Source of the DNA: an uncultured Clostridia bacterium
GTDB taxonomy: Bacteria; Bacillota; Clostridia; Christensenellales; UBA1242
Assembly (NCBI GenBank): GCA_944376905.1
Contig: CALWEA010000009.1
Coordinates: 1-49,068, forward strand
Reading direction: 5' to 3'
Length of the DNA stretch: 49,068 bases
Under the pieces are notes generated by a model. It was not told the DNA's origin. It saw only the letters and a list, made by a program, of their open reading frames with translations, and searched no databases. Positions 36,037 to 45,797 of this stretch are shown here, in pieces. Within the stretch, counting starts at the first letter, position 1. Every line of letters starts with the position of its first letter. The position numbers were made by a program, and so were the translations under genes.

Positions 36037-37200
36037 TTATTTTTCACTACTTATATTATTTTTTATAATATTGTTATTTTGAATATTTTCTTTATTATTA
36101 TTTGTAAAATTTTCAACTTTATTTAAATTATTATTGGTGTCGCTGTTTACAGTTGGATAGTTTTTTATTAACATATCTTTATCAATATCCACATTATTTT
36201 CGTTTGAATTTGTTAAATTATTTGTGTTATCATTGGCTATGTTATTAGAATTAACAATAAATTTTGCTTTTAATCTTGCTTCAACACTTATTATTCCTTC
36301 TGCATTTGGTGCTGTATAAGTGTAGATACTAACTTCTTGTAATTCTTTTAAAACTGCATTAGTGTATAGTGCGGAAACTTTATTTAACGCATTTTCTTTT
36401 GCAATTTTTAGTGCTTCATTATAAGCGTTGGTTTTATTATCAATTGTATAACAAACATTATTATAACTATTTATACCTGCTTCACTTGCTTTTTTTATTA
36501 TATTATCTATTTGACTTAATTCTTTTGTTTTTATACTAAAATTACAATTAAACTGATATTCACAAACTGGTGAGTTTTGAACAGGATAAGCAGAGGAGTA
36601 GTTAATAACAAAACTTTGAGTTGATATATTATCAATCGAATTCAAAGTTTCAATAAATTTGTTGTATATTGATTTAATTTCTTCATAACCCTCAGCAATT
36701 GTTTTTGCTCTTGTTTGAATACCAAAAGAAATTTCTGCTGTATCTGGATTTGTTATATAAATTCCTTCGCCTAAAACAGTTATTAATTGAATGTTTTCTA
36801 ATATTTCAGCAAAACCTTTTGTATTTGTTGAGTTGAGTTCTAAATTTTTAACATTTGTTTCACTATTTTGTTCATTTTGTTGTTTATTTGATTGTGTATT
36901 TTCTAAATTTCCATCTTTGAGTAAATTTGTTGATTCAGAGTTTGTTAAATTACTCTTATTTTTTATTACTTCCTTATTTTCATTAAGTTTTGTTTGTTCC
37001 ATATCTTTATTAGAATTTGTCTTTTCGTTTTGCAACGAATTTATCTTGTCTAATGTTTGTATCTCTTTATCTTGAATTGCATTTTGTTGCAAGGTAAATG
37101 GTTGAATGTTAATTGGTTTATTATATGAATTATTGTTTACAAATAAAGTGCAAAAGCAACAAGCAACGACTAATACAAAAATTAAAATTTTATTTTTCAT
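36037..37200 (-). CDS. Exported SIMPL (DUF541) domain protein
   Basis: A 387-residue exported protein: an N-terminal hydrophobic segment (4-20, possibly a lipobox VVAC at Cys14), an asparagine/glutamine-rich linker (about 25-130), a SIMPL/DUF541 domain (about 135-325, beginning ITVLGEGIYITNPDTAEISFG), then an asparagine-rich tail. SIMPL domains form periplasmic or surface oligomers (Brucella BP26 is an example); function in Gram-positives is not established. RBS AAAAAGGAG precedes the ATG. Confidence 0.85.
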   Translation of the reverse strand: MKNKILIFVLVVACCFCTLFVNNNSYNKPINIQPFTLQQNAIQDKEIQTLDKINSLQNEKTNSNKDMEQTKLNENKEVIKNKSNLTNSESTNLLKDGNLENTQSNKQQNEQNSETNVKNLELNSTNTKGFAEILENIQLITVLGEGIYITNPDTAEISFGIQTRAKTIAEGYEEIKSIYNKFIETLNSIDNISTQSFVINYSSAYPVQNSPVCEYQFNCNFSIKTKELSQIDNIIKKASEAGINSYNNVCYTIDNKTNAYNEALKIAKENALNKVSALYTNAVLKELQEVSIYTYTAPNAEGIISVEARLKAKFIVNSNNIANDNTNNLTNSNENNVDIDKDMLIKNYPTVNSDTNNNLNKVENFTNNNKENIQNNNIIKNNISSEK

Positions 37201-37513
37201 TTTATTTCTCCTTTTTTACTTTTTTAGTTTTTGTAAAAATACATTTTTTATGTTAAAATATTTTAGTTTAATTTTAATTATAATTTATTTTTTTGTCACT
37301 TTTTAGTTTTATTATTTAATTTAATATTGACATTTAGTTTCATTTATCATATTATTATTAGTAGCATTTTGTATTTTATTATTAATACTTGTATTTTATT
37401 ATTAGTAGTAATAATTTTATATTAATAATATTTCATAATTTACATAATATAAAATAAATTACACAATAAAAGTGGTAAAATTTTATTTTTTATTTTTTTA
37501 AAGGGGGAGTATT

Positions 37514-38833
37514 TTGTCTAAAATAAAATTAATTAAACATAAATCTGGTTTGAAAATTTTTTATAAAAAATTAAGTATTAACAATGGTGTTTTTGTTAAA
37601 TTTTCTTTTAATGCAGGGTCTTATAATAATAAAAATAAGCCAGGACTTGCACATTTATTAGAACATTGCTTTAGTTTTGGAAATGATAAATATTCAAGAG
37701 AAGAGTTTAGAAATTTTAGATTTTCTTTAACTAATTCAAATTTTTATACATCTAGAAAAGATATGGTATTTTGGGGATATTTTTATAAACATGAAATTGA
37801 TAAATTTTTTGATATATACATGAGTGTTATAGGTAATTTAAAATTAAAAAATGAATATTTTTTAAATGAAAAAAAAGTTGTTAAACAAGAAATAACATAT
37901 AATAACAATGCTTTGATTCGAAGATTAACTTTGGCAATGGAAAGTGAACTTATTGAAGATAAACTTGTCAAAAGAGGTATTGCTGATGGTGGTTTGGGAA
38001 ATGTTGAAGATATAAATAGGTTAGTTTTAAAAGATTTAAAGGAATTTTATAAAAAATATTTTAAACTTTCAAATATGAATTTGGTTTGTGTTGGAAACAT
38101 TTCTAAACATAAATTACTAAAACTAGTTAAAAAATATGTTGTTAAAAATATTTCCAATGAAAAAATGAATGTGAAACCTGTCATAAATCCAAAACTTGTT
38201 TGGGATAAATCTAATCTTATTTTGATGTCGTCAGATGTTAAAGACCAATCACGAGTTAGATTGTTGTTTAAAATAAATTCACTTGATACATCAAATTTTG
38301 TGCATCACAAAATTGCCAATCTTATAGAAGAAGATACACAGAAGATTGCATTTAATATTTTTAGAATCCAACATGGCTTATGTTATAGTTGTGATTGTGG
38401 TATATTTTATTACACAAATCAGTTTTTCTTTTTTGTAGATGTAACTTGTCATGAAAATCAAGTTGTAGAAGTTTTAAATTGTATGCCTGAGTTAATGGAT
38501 ACTTTGCGTGATTTTAATATGACTGAAGAAAGAAAAAAAGAAATTATAGATTATTTTTATAAAATAAGAGAAACTTCTGTTCCTCATCCAAGAAATTTTG
38601 AAGAAATTGATGTCTTTTATGACAAGTATGGTTTTTTTATTACTAAAAAAATGGAAAAAACTAATAGAAAACTGTTGTTAAAAATGCCGGTAGAAGAAAT
38701 CAATAAAATTTTGCATGATATTTTAAAAACACAACCTAAATTATTTATTATAAGTAATATTGATAAATCAAAATTACCAAACTTTCAAGATTTTTTACAA
38801 TCTTTGTATAATACAGATAATAAAACCAACTAG
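37514..38833 (+). CDS. M16 family zinc protease homologue
   Basis: A 439-residue protein of the insulinase-like M16 family. The inverted zinc motif HLLEH is at residues 47-51 (His47, Glu50, His51), and a third ligand candidate, Glu126, lies in the KQEITYNNN segment about 75 residues later. The C-terminal half is the paired M16_C-type fold. The closest relatives are likely the YmfF/YmfH-type cytosolic proteins. No signal peptide is present. The start is TTG at 37514, seven bases after GGGGGAG. The two-component genes lie downstream. Confidence 0.85.
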   Translation: MSKIKLIKHKSGLKIFYKKLSINNGVFVKFSFNAGSYNNKNKPGLAHLLEHCFSFGNDKYSREEFRNFRFSLTNSNFYTSRKDMVFWGYFYKHEIDKFFDIYMSVIGNLKLKNEYFLNEKKVVKQEITYNNNALIRRLTLAMESELIEDKLVKRGIADGGLGNVEDINRLVLKDLKEFYKKYFKLSNMNLVCVGNISKHKLLKLVKKYVVKNISNEKMNVKPVINPKLVWDKSNLILMSSDVKDQSRVRLLFKINSLDTSNFVHHKIANLIEEDTQKIAFNIFRIQHGLCYSCDCGIFYYTNQFFFFVDVTCHENQVVEVLNCMPELMDTLRDFNMTEERKKEIIDYFYKIRETSVPHPRNFEEIDVFYDKYGFFITKKMEKTNRKLLLKMPVEEINKILHDILKTQPKLFIISNIDKSKLPNFQDFLQSLYNTDNKTN

Positions 38834-38958
38834 TGAATAAAAAATAATTTATACTTTCAAAGTGTTAAATTTTAGCATATAGGGTAAACAAATTTGTCGA
38901 CTTAATTTTATGACTTATTTCTTAATATACAAAAAAATATACAAAAGAGGTGTGTATT

Positions 38959-39642
38959 TTGTTTAATATTTTAGTTGTTGAAGATAATCAAAACATAAGG
39001 AAACTTATGGAAGTTCGCTTGCAAACTGAGGGTTATAACACTTTTTTGGCTGAAAATGGAATTGAGGCTTTAAAATGTTATGAGAAAAATTCTATTGATT
39101 TAATGATAGTTGACATAATGATGCCTAAAATGAATGGAATAGAATTAGTTCAAATTTTAAGAGAAACAAAAAGTCAAGTTCCTATTATTATGGTTACTGC
39201 AAAAGATAGTATGGAAGACAAGGCAAAAGGTTTCTTAGTTGGAATTGATGATTATATGGTTAAGCCCGTTAATTTTGATGAATTGGTTTTTAGAATAAAA
39301 GCATTATTAAGAAGAGCGCGTATAGTCAGCGAAAGAAAAATAGTGGTTAATGATATTGTTATAAATTATGATAATTTTTCTATATTACGAACTTCAACAG
39401 GACAAACTGTTAATTTGCCTAAAAAAGAGTTTAACATTCTTTTTAAATTGCTATCATATCCGGAAAGAGTTTTTACAAAAGCACAATTATTTGATGAGTT
39501 TTGGGGAATTGATAGTGAAAGTGATGAAGACACAATAAAAGTTCACATAAACAAAATAAGAAATAAAATTTCATGTTTTAAAGAAATAGGAATTGAAACA
39601 ATTAGAGGGCTTGGTTATAAAGGTGTCAAACATGAAAAATAA
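38959..39642 (+). CDS. OmpR-family response regulator
   Basis: A 227-residue DNA-binding response regulator. The receiver domain has phosphoacceptor Asp52 (VDIMMPKMNG), Thr80 and Lys102 (DDYMVKP). The winged-helix C-terminal domain has the ...VHINKIRNKI and TIRGLGYKG recognition motif. The TTG at 38959 lies eight bases after AAAAGAGG; the reading frame can be opened two to three codons earlier at a GTG (38950), but that would overlap the ribosome site. Its stop overlaps the kinase start by 11 bp. Confidence 0.93.
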   Translation: MFNILVVEDNQNIRKLMEVRLQTEGYNTFLAENGIEALKCYEKNSIDLMIVDIMMPKMNGIELVQILRETKSQVPIIMVTAKDSMEDKAKGFLVGIDDYMVKPVNFDELVFRIKALLRRARIVSERKIVVNDIVINYDNFSILRTSTGQTVNLPKKEFNILFKLLSYPERVFTKAQLFDEFWGIDSESDEDTIKVHINKIRNKISCFKEIGIETIRGLGYKGVKHEK

Positions 39643-40780
39643 GATAAAAAACGATAAAATAAATAAAAATAGCAAAGATAAAAATAAAATTAATGCAAAA
39701 AAATCTTATAAAGCAAAATATGCATTAAAAATAAAACAAGTTAAAAGAAGTTTGGCTTTATGGGTAACCGGATTCGTTTTTTTATGTTTGCTTTCTTCTT
39801 CAATTTTAACTGTTTTAGTTGCTGGTATTATAGAGTGGTCTGGAAATCAATTAGATGATTTAAGTACTTTAATTTATCTATTAATAGCATTGGCAGTCAG
39901 TTGTTTAATAGGAACTATAATTGCTTCTATTTTGTCTAATCTTGTAACAAAACAAGCGAGTATATTAAATGAATCTATTAATAAAGTTGCAAATGGTGAT
40001 TTTAATATTGAATTAGAAACTCCTAAAAATAAAGTTTTAAAAGAAACTATTGAGAATTTTAACAAAATGGTTAAAGACTTAAAATCGGTTGCAATGTTAA
40101 GAAATGATTTTATTTCTAATTTTTCACATGAATTTAAAACGCCTATTGTTTCTATTAATGGATTTGCTGAAGTTTTAAGAGATAATAAAAATTTATCCCA
40201 AGAACAAAGAGAAGAGTATTTGCAAATTATAATTGATGAAAGTGCACGTCTCTCAAAATTATCGCAAAACACTTTATTATTAAGTAAATTAGAAACTCAA
40301 AGTTCTGTTTTAGATAAGAATAAATATTTTTTAGATGAGCAAATTAGACAAATTGTTTTGTTATTACATAATGAATTAGCGAATAAAAACATAAATATAA
40401 AATTAAAACTAAATAAATTACCTTATTTTGCAAATGAAAATTTATTTCATCATGTTTGGTTAAATATAATAAATAATGCTTTAAAATATGCTAAATCAAA
40501 AATAACTATAACATCTGTTAAACAAGAAAATCAATATATTATAAAAATAGAAGATGATGGTTTGGGTGTTAATCAAGAAACATTGAAACACATATTTGAA
40601 AAATATTATCAAGGAGAGAATTCTTCTGTTTCATCTATGGGAAATGGTTTAGGTTTGTCAATTGCTCAAAAAATCATCCATTTACATAATGGAAAAATTG
40701 AAGCACAAAGTATATATGGAAAAAATATGATTTTTCTTATTTATTTGCCTTTAAATAATGTCGTTGAAAATAAAAAATAA
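39632..40780 (+). CDS. Sensor histidine kinase, intramembrane-sensing type
   Basis: A 382-residue kinase with a lysine-rich N-terminus and two transmembrane helices (about 42-67 and 78-104) joined by a very short outer loop. A HAMP-like linker follows, then HisKA with His166 (FSHEFKTP), an N-box (NIINNALKYAK), and G-boxes EDDGLGV and GNGLGLSIAQK. The near-absence of an extracellular domain is typical of intramembrane kinases that sense envelope stress, often via a neighbouring transporter; none is adjacent here. The ATG overlaps the response regulator gene. Confidence 0.93.
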   Translation: MKNKIKNDKINKNSKDKNKINAKKSYKAKYALKIKQVKRSLALWVTGFVFLCLLSSSILTVLVAGIIEWSGNQLDDLSTLIYLLIALAVSCLIGTIIASILSNLVTKQASILNESINKVANGDFNIELETPKNKVLKETIENFNKMVKDLKSVAMLRNDFISNFSHEFKTPIVSINGFAEVLRDNKNLSQEQREEYLQIIIDESARLSKLSQNTLLLSKLETQSSVLDKNKYFLDEQIRQIVLLLHNELANKNINIKLKLNKLPYFANENLFHHVWLNIINNALKYAKSKITITSVKQENQYIIKIEDDGLGVNQETLKHIFEKYYQGENSSVSSMGNGLGLSIAQKIIHLHNGKIEAQSIYGKNMIFLIYLPLNNVVENKK

Positions 40781-40944
40781 TAATATGAAAACTACTTTAC
40801 ATTTTTTTCATATAATAGTATAATAATTAACATATTATTTAATTAAGAAATTTGATTTAAAAATTAAAAATTAATATAAAAGTAATTGCAAATTAAATTT
40901 TGATAATATAAAAAAATAATAATTATTTTTAAAAGGATAAAAAA

Positions 40945-41901
40945 ATGTTATCAAGAAATATTGAAGACTTAAAAAATATGATTGGTCATACACCTTTGGT
41001 TAAAATTTTTTACAAATATCAAGGAAAAGAAAGAAGTTCATATTTTAAAGCAGAGTGGTTTAATTTATCAGGTAGTATTAAAGATAGGGTTGCTTTTGGA
41101 ATAATAGAAAATGCTTATAAAACTGGCAAATTAAAGCCAGGGCAAACCATTGTTGAAACAACAAGTGGAAATATGGGGCTTTCTTTTTGTGCAGTTGGCG
41201 CATTTTTAGGACATAAAGTCGTTATTTTTATGCCAGAATTTATGAGTAAAGAAAGAAAAGATTTGATTAGATTATATGGCGCAGAACTTGTTTTGGGCAA
41301 AAGTTTTACATCATGTTTTGAAATGGCAGAGGAGTATGCAAAAAACAATAATGCCTTTATGCCTAAGCAATTTGAAAATGAGTTTAATGTTTTAGCACAA
41401 ATGCACACAACTGCTGTTGAAATTGCTGAGCAGGCAGATGATTTTATTACAGGTTGCGTTGCTGGTGTTGGAACTGGTGGAACTATAATAGGTCTTTCTA
41501 AATATTTTAAATCTATAAATAATAATATAAAAGCTTTTGCAGTTGAGCCTAAACAATCTTCACTTTTAACTTTAGGACGTTCAAAAGGTAAACATAAAAT
41601 TCAAGGTTTATCAGATGAAATAATACCTGCTATTTATGACAAAAACTTTGTTGATGAAATTATTGGAGTTAATGATTATGATGCTATAGCGATGGCGCAG
41701 AAATTATCCATGCAACTTGGTTTGCCGGTTGGTATTTCTGGAGGGGCAAACTTTTTAGGCAGTGTGTTGACTGGACTAAACAACACTGTATCTGTTTTTG
41801 CAGATGATAATAAAAAATATTTGTCTTCTGATTTAGCAATTCCAACAAAGTCAGATTTTGTTGATGAAATTGAATTGATTGGTTATAAATCTTTTAGATA
41901 A
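40945..41901 (+). CDS. Cysteine synthase family PLP enzyme
   Basis: A 318-residue fold-type II PLP enzyme. The PLP lysine is Lys46 in NLSGSIKDR, the substrate loop is TSGNMG (73-78), and the phosphate loop GVGTGGT is at 174-180. The sequence fits O-acetylserine sulfhydrylase or cystathionine-beta-synthase-like enzymes (CysK/CysM). The TSGNMG loop instead of TSGNTG and the divergent C-terminus leave the exact substrate open. AAAAGGAT precedes the ATG. It is monocistronic. Confidence 0.85.
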   Translation: MLSRNIEDLKNMIGHTPLVKIFYKYQGKERSSYFKAEWFNLSGSIKDRVAFGIIENAYKTGKLKPGQTIVETTSGNMGLSFCAVGAFLGHKVVIFMPEFMSKERKDLIRLYGAELVLGKSFTSCFEMAEEYAKNNNAFMPKQFENEFNVLAQMHTTAVEIAEQADDFITGCVAGVGTGGTIIGLSKYFKSINNNIKAFAVEPKQSSLLTLGRSKGKHKIQGLSDEIIPAIYDKNFVDEIIGVNDYDAIAMAQKLSMQLGLPVGISGGANFLGSVLTGLNNTVSVFADDNKKYLSSDLAIPTKSDFVDEIELIGYKSFR

Positions 41902-41967
41902 TAAAAATATTAATATTAATAAAAATAAAACTATATATTTAATAAATAATAAATAAATTTTGTAAAC

Positions 41968-42025
41968 AAAAAACATCATATTATTGAATTGGTATTCAAT
42001 TATAAAATATGATGTTTTTTTATTT
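41968..42025. terminator. Long bidirectional terminator
   Basis: AAACATCATATT (41971-41982) pairs with AATATGATGTTT (42006-42017) and encloses a second stem ATTGAAT-TGGT-ATTCAAT (41983-42000), followed by a T-run. It separates the PLP enzyme gene from the convergent 938-residue protein gene. Confidence 0.85.
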
Positions 42026-42092
42026 AATATTTTTTATTTATTTCTATTTATTTTTTATTAACTTTTTATTAAATAATTATTAAGTTTTAACA

Positions 42093-44909
42093 TTACATTT
42101 CAAGTGTTGGCTCTTGTTGCTTATGTTTTAAAGATTCTGCTTGTTTATTTTCTTGTGTTGTTTTATTATTTTGAGTTTCTGTTTGAGTTTTATTTTGCAT
42201 TTGTTCTTCTTTTGATTTTGATTGATTTTGCTCCTGAGGTTTTATACTTTCGTTTGTAGTGGAAGGAGTTTTGGTTGTAGATGTTTTAGAAGTATGTGAG
42301 GAGTGTTGTTTATTGTTGTATACATGAGGGTCGTACCAATTAACTCCTAAATCAGAATCTTCTTTGTTTTTTATATTTAATCCTGAGTTATTGAGAACTG
42401 GATTATTTGTTCTTTTTTCAAGGGCAGGAGTGTGTTCCATTTTTCTTTGTAGATTTGTTTTTGTTGAAGATTCATTGTTTTTAAATTGTTTAAAGTAATC
42501 CTCACTTAAATTTGCAATTTTTTCATCTTCTGTCATATTTTTCCTTAAATCTCGCATAGCCAAGTCGGTTCGTGTAACTCTAAGATGTTCAGGAATTTTT
42601 TTGCCAGTTATAGATTCTAAAATTCCCGGTTTATATCTTTCTGGGTGATTTGTGTATTTATCCAAAAAAATCTTTTTTTCTTCTTTAGATAACTTTTCAA
42701 AGTCTTGAGGGGTCCTTACATTAAATTGATTTTGGTTATTATTGACATGTTCATTTTGATTTTCAATTGTGGAATTTATAGAAGCGACACTAGCAGTTTT
42801 TGTAGCATTATGAGTTGAATAAGGTTTGGTATTCTTATTTTCTTGTTTAAAAGGATTTGTTTTACTATTTAAAACTGTATAATAATCCACCATATTTTTT
42901 TCTTTGGCAAATTTTTTCAACATTTTCGCTTTTGCAGGATTAAAAACTAAGGCATTTAAATATTTTGTTTTGTTAGCAATCCAACTTCCTGCTTTTTTTG
43001 CACGATTTAAACTTGATAATAATATTGGTGAAAAAAGCTCTTCCGCAAAGATAAAAGCACCTAAACCAAGACCACCAACTATTGCAATGGGAATTGCTGA
43101 TGCTAACGGTATTGCACCCAATCCACCTGTTAAAAGAAGAATGACAAAAGTTGTAAAAAATGTTTTTGCACCTAATCCTACCAGAGAAGATGTGTTTTTC
43201 TTTATGCTTTTTACATTTTCTGAATAATTAGCATTTATTTCTTCTAAATACTTACTTTTATAAAGTGGAGGTATGTTATTATTTTGAACTGTTTCAGGGG
43301 CAGAATTAACTGTTGAATTATTTTCATTAACAGATTCACCTGGTGTTGGTAATTCAGTAGAGTTGTTTTGAGAGATATCATTTTGTTTTTCTTCTGTTTC
43401 TGTTTGTGATGAATTATTTTCTTGTTGAGAAGAAGATTTATCCTCATTTTTATCTGTTGATGGGTTGTTATTAGTTTCGTTAACTTGTGAATTATTGCTT
43501 TGAGATGATTCTTCATTGTTTTGTTGGTTGTCAGTTGCATTAGAATATAATTGATTATTTTCTAATTTTGATGTTGATTGTTCTTTTTGATTTTTATTAT
43601 TATCAAAATTTTCTGTTAAATGTATTTTTGATATTGTTCTATCACCATTTTTTATTTGTATTTCTTTTATTTCATCATTACCCAAACCAATTGTAAATTT
43701 AATAGCACCAATTTCAATTAAGTTTGATGCTGGATTTAATTTTATATCAGTAAATCGTTTGTTTATAACATAAATTTTATTATTTCCTGCAACAAAAATT
43801 ATTTTTTCTTTATCAGCATTTTCATACTTGGTTAAAGGTGTTTCATCTTCAATATTAAAATTTTCTTTATCTGTGTTTGTGTGATTATGAATAAACTCAG
43901 ATGCTTTAATTCTTGCTTCTTGTATGTCGTTAAAAATTGTTCCTCCGCCAACAAGTTTTGAGTTAATATTATCTTCTTGCTTTTGTTTTGAACTATTTAA
44001 AATCTTTTCATTGTCATTATCAGAAACTGGTTTATTATTGTTATTTGCATCATTTTCATTTTGTTGATGATTATCTTTATTTGTTTTTAAATTTCGATAT
44101 TCATAGTTATAATTTTTAATTTTTGTTAAATTATCAATTATGCTTTCAATTTCTTTTATGCTGTTTATTTTATTATAAAAATCTATGTTATCTTTGCTAA
44201 TATTTTCAATAAATTCATTTATAGATTTTAAGCGTTCCCAATGTTCATTATTAAAATTAATATCAATTAATTCTTGAGCTATTTTTTTGTCCAAAAGACA
44301 ATTTTTCAAAATATAAATTTTAAAATTTTCTATATCATTGATTAATTGATTATATAAATTAATAAGGTTTGTGATATCCGTTTTTTTGTTATTTAATTCA
44401 ACACTTTTTTCATAAGAATTCATTAAATTATTTATTTGAGTATTTAAAATTGCGTCTAATGTTGCTGTTTTTTCTTCTACTTCCTCAAGATTTACATTTT
44501 TTATATCTGCATTATCATAGTTATTTTTAATTGCTTGAATATTTTGTAATGTTTTTTCATTAAAATTTTTAATTTTTCTACTAATATCTTGAATATAATC
44601 TTTATTATCTATTTCATTAACAACTTTTTTTAAGTTTAATAATTCTTGTGTAATACCAGAAATTACGTTATTTATTTCTTGTGACATAAAAATAATATAT
44701 TCTTGGTCATCAGCAAATTTTTCTCTTTTGTAATTAATCAATGGTTTTAATGAAGAATAAGCGCCAACAATGGCTTCATGAGAAATATTAACATTATTTT
44801 GAAGAATAGATTTTTTTGAATTTTGCATGTCTATAAGGTTAATTAAACGTTGCAAATTTTCTGTTCCAAAATTATTTTCAACTTTTTCTAAAAATTGTAA
44901 AAATTGCAT
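42093..44909 (-). CDS. Large uncharacterised protein with helical N-terminus and central membrane hairpin
   Basis: A 938-residue protein I do not recognise. Residues 1-270 are predicted coiled-coil helices. A small beta domain (about 320-440, with KIIFVAGNNKIYVINKRF) follows, then a low-complexity asparagine/serine/glutamine linker. A hydrophobic hairpin (about 575-640, with VILLLTGGLGAIPLASAIPIA) is followed by a charged, asparagine/threonine-rich tail. There is no signal peptide, so both ends are probably cytoplasmic. RBS AAGGAGAA precedes the ATG, behind a consensus promoter. Neighbours give no functional clue. Confidence 0.7.
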   Translation of the reverse strand: MQFLQFLEKVENNFGTENLQRLINLIDMQNSKKSILQNNVNISHEAIVGAYSSLKPLINYKREKFADDQEYIIFMSQEINNVISGITQELLNLKKVVNEIDNKDYIQDISRKIKNFNEKTLQNIQAIKNNYDNADIKNVNLEEVEEKTATLDAILNTQINNLMNSYEKSVELNNKKTDITNLINLYNQLINDIENFKIYILKNCLLDKKIAQELIDINFNNEHWERLKSINEFIENISKDNIDFYNKINSIKEIESIIDNLTKIKNYNYEYRNLKTNKDNHQQNENDANNNNKPVSDNDNEKILNSSKQKQEDNINSKLVGGGTIFNDIQEARIKASEFIHNHTNTDKENFNIEDETPLTKYENADKEKIIFVAGNNKIYVINKRFTDIKLNPASNLIEIGAIKFTIGLGNDEIKEIQIKNGDRTISKIHLTENFDNNKNQKEQSTSKLENNQLYSNATDNQQNNEESSQSNNSQVNETNNNPSTDKNEDKSSSQQENNSSQTETEEKQNDISQNNSTELPTPGESVNENNSTVNSAPETVQNNNIPPLYKSKYLEEINANYSENVKSIKKNTSSLVGLGAKTFFTTFVILLLTGGLGAIPLASAIPIAIVGGLGLGAFIFAEELFSPILLSSLNRAKKAGSWIANKTKYLNALVFNPAKAKMLKKFAKEKNMVDYYTVLNSKTNPFKQENKNTKPYSTHNATKTASVASINSTIENQNEHVNNNQNQFNVRTPQDFEKLSKEEKKIFLDKYTNHPERYKPGILESITGKKIPEHLRVTRTDLAMRDLRKNMTEDEKIANLSEDYFKQFKNNESSTKTNLQRKMEHTPALEKRTNNPVLNNSGLNIKNKEDSDLGVNWYDPHVYNNKQHSSHTSKTSTTKTPSTTNESIKPQEQNQSKSKEEQMQNKTQTETQNNKTTQENKQAESLKHKQQEPTLEM

Positions 44910-44959
44910 TATTTTCTCCTTGATTTTTTAACTTGAAGAAACTTGTCTCTATATAATAT

Positions 44960-44988
44960 AATGTATCATATTTTGTAAAAAATGTCAA
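44960..44988 (-). promoter_or_regulatory. Promoter of the 938-residue protein gene
   Basis: On the minus strand, TTGACA (44988-44983), 17 bases and TACATT (44965-44960). Confidence 0.65.
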
Positions 44989-45004
44989 GATTTTTTATCT
45001 ATGC

Positions 45005-45036
45005 TTGACTAAAAGAACATTTATTAGTAATATAAT
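45005..45036 (+). promoter_or_regulatory. Promoter of rsfS
   Basis: TTGACT (45005-45010) with TAATAT after 17 bases (45028-45033) or TATAAT after 20 (45031-45036). Confidence 0.55.
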
Positions 45037-45079
45037 AAAGTTGGATGTAAAAATTAGTATGGAAAGGGATTGGTGAATA

Positions 45080-45532
45080 GTGAAAAAAGAAACAAAAATA
45101 AAAAATATAAAAAAAGAAGAAAAATTTGATACATTAAAAAAAGAAGAAAATTTAAAAATTGATAAAGAACAAGAATATATTAATTTTAATTATATAGATG
45201 TTGCAAAGGAAGTAGGTTATTTTTTAAAAGAAAAAAATGCAAAAAAAATAGAAATTTATGATGTTTCAAAAAAAACTAATCTTATGAAAATCATGATTTT
45301 TGCAACAGTTTCTAACAAAGAAAATTGCAAAGATTTGGCTATGGAATTAATATCTTTTATGCATGATAAAAATTATCCTTTGTTGCATGTTGATGGATTG
45401 TTAAAAGGTGAATGGATTGTTTTAGATTTTAATATTATTGTTGTTCACTTTTTTAATAATGCTCAAAGAATCAAATATAACTTAGAAAAATTATGGAAAG
45501 ATGCTAAAAATTTAATTTTATTTAAAAAGTAA
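45080..45532 (+). CDS. rsfS: Ribosomal silencing factor RsfS
   Basis: A 150-residue protein. After a lysine/glutamate-rich N-terminal extension (about 1-45, not usual in the family) comes the RsfS/Iojap domain: AKKIEIYDVSKKTNLMKIMIFATVSN, a glycine-tryptophan strand GEWIVLDFNIIVVHFF and YNLEKLWKDA. RsfS binds L14 and blocks subunit joining in starved cells. The GTG start at 45080 has a weak GGAAAGGG site. It normally follows nadD/yqeK; here it stands alone. Confidence 0.85.
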   Translation: MKKETKIKNIKKEEKFDTLKKEENLKIDKEQEYINFNYIDVAKEVGYFLKEKNAKKIEIYDVSKKTNLMKIMIFATVSNKENCKDLAMELISFMHDKNYPLLHVDGLLKGEWIVLDFNIIVVHFFNNAQRIKYNLEKLWKDAKNLILFKK

Positions 45533-45749
45533 AAATTTTCAATTAAAAACTTTATTTTAAATTTTTTTATTCATTAATTTTTTATATTATTAATTTTTTA
45601 TATTTTTAATTTTTATTAATTTTCTTAAATATTTTTTATTTATGATTTTACTAATAACAACTTTATTAATAATTTTTGATTTTGTTGGTTTATTTGGAGA
45701 AGTTTAGCAATTAAATATGGTAATTTTATATAGATAAAAAATTACACTA

Positions 45750-45777
45750 TTGACAAAATTAAAGTTTGTGATAAAAT
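45750..45777 (+). promoter_or_regulatory. Promoter of the 346-residue protein gene
   Basis: TTGACA (45750-45755), 16 bases and TAAAAT (45772-45777), just before an AAAGGAG ribosome site. Confidence 0.7.
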
Positions 45778-45797
45778 AGTAGAAAAGGAGAGAAAAT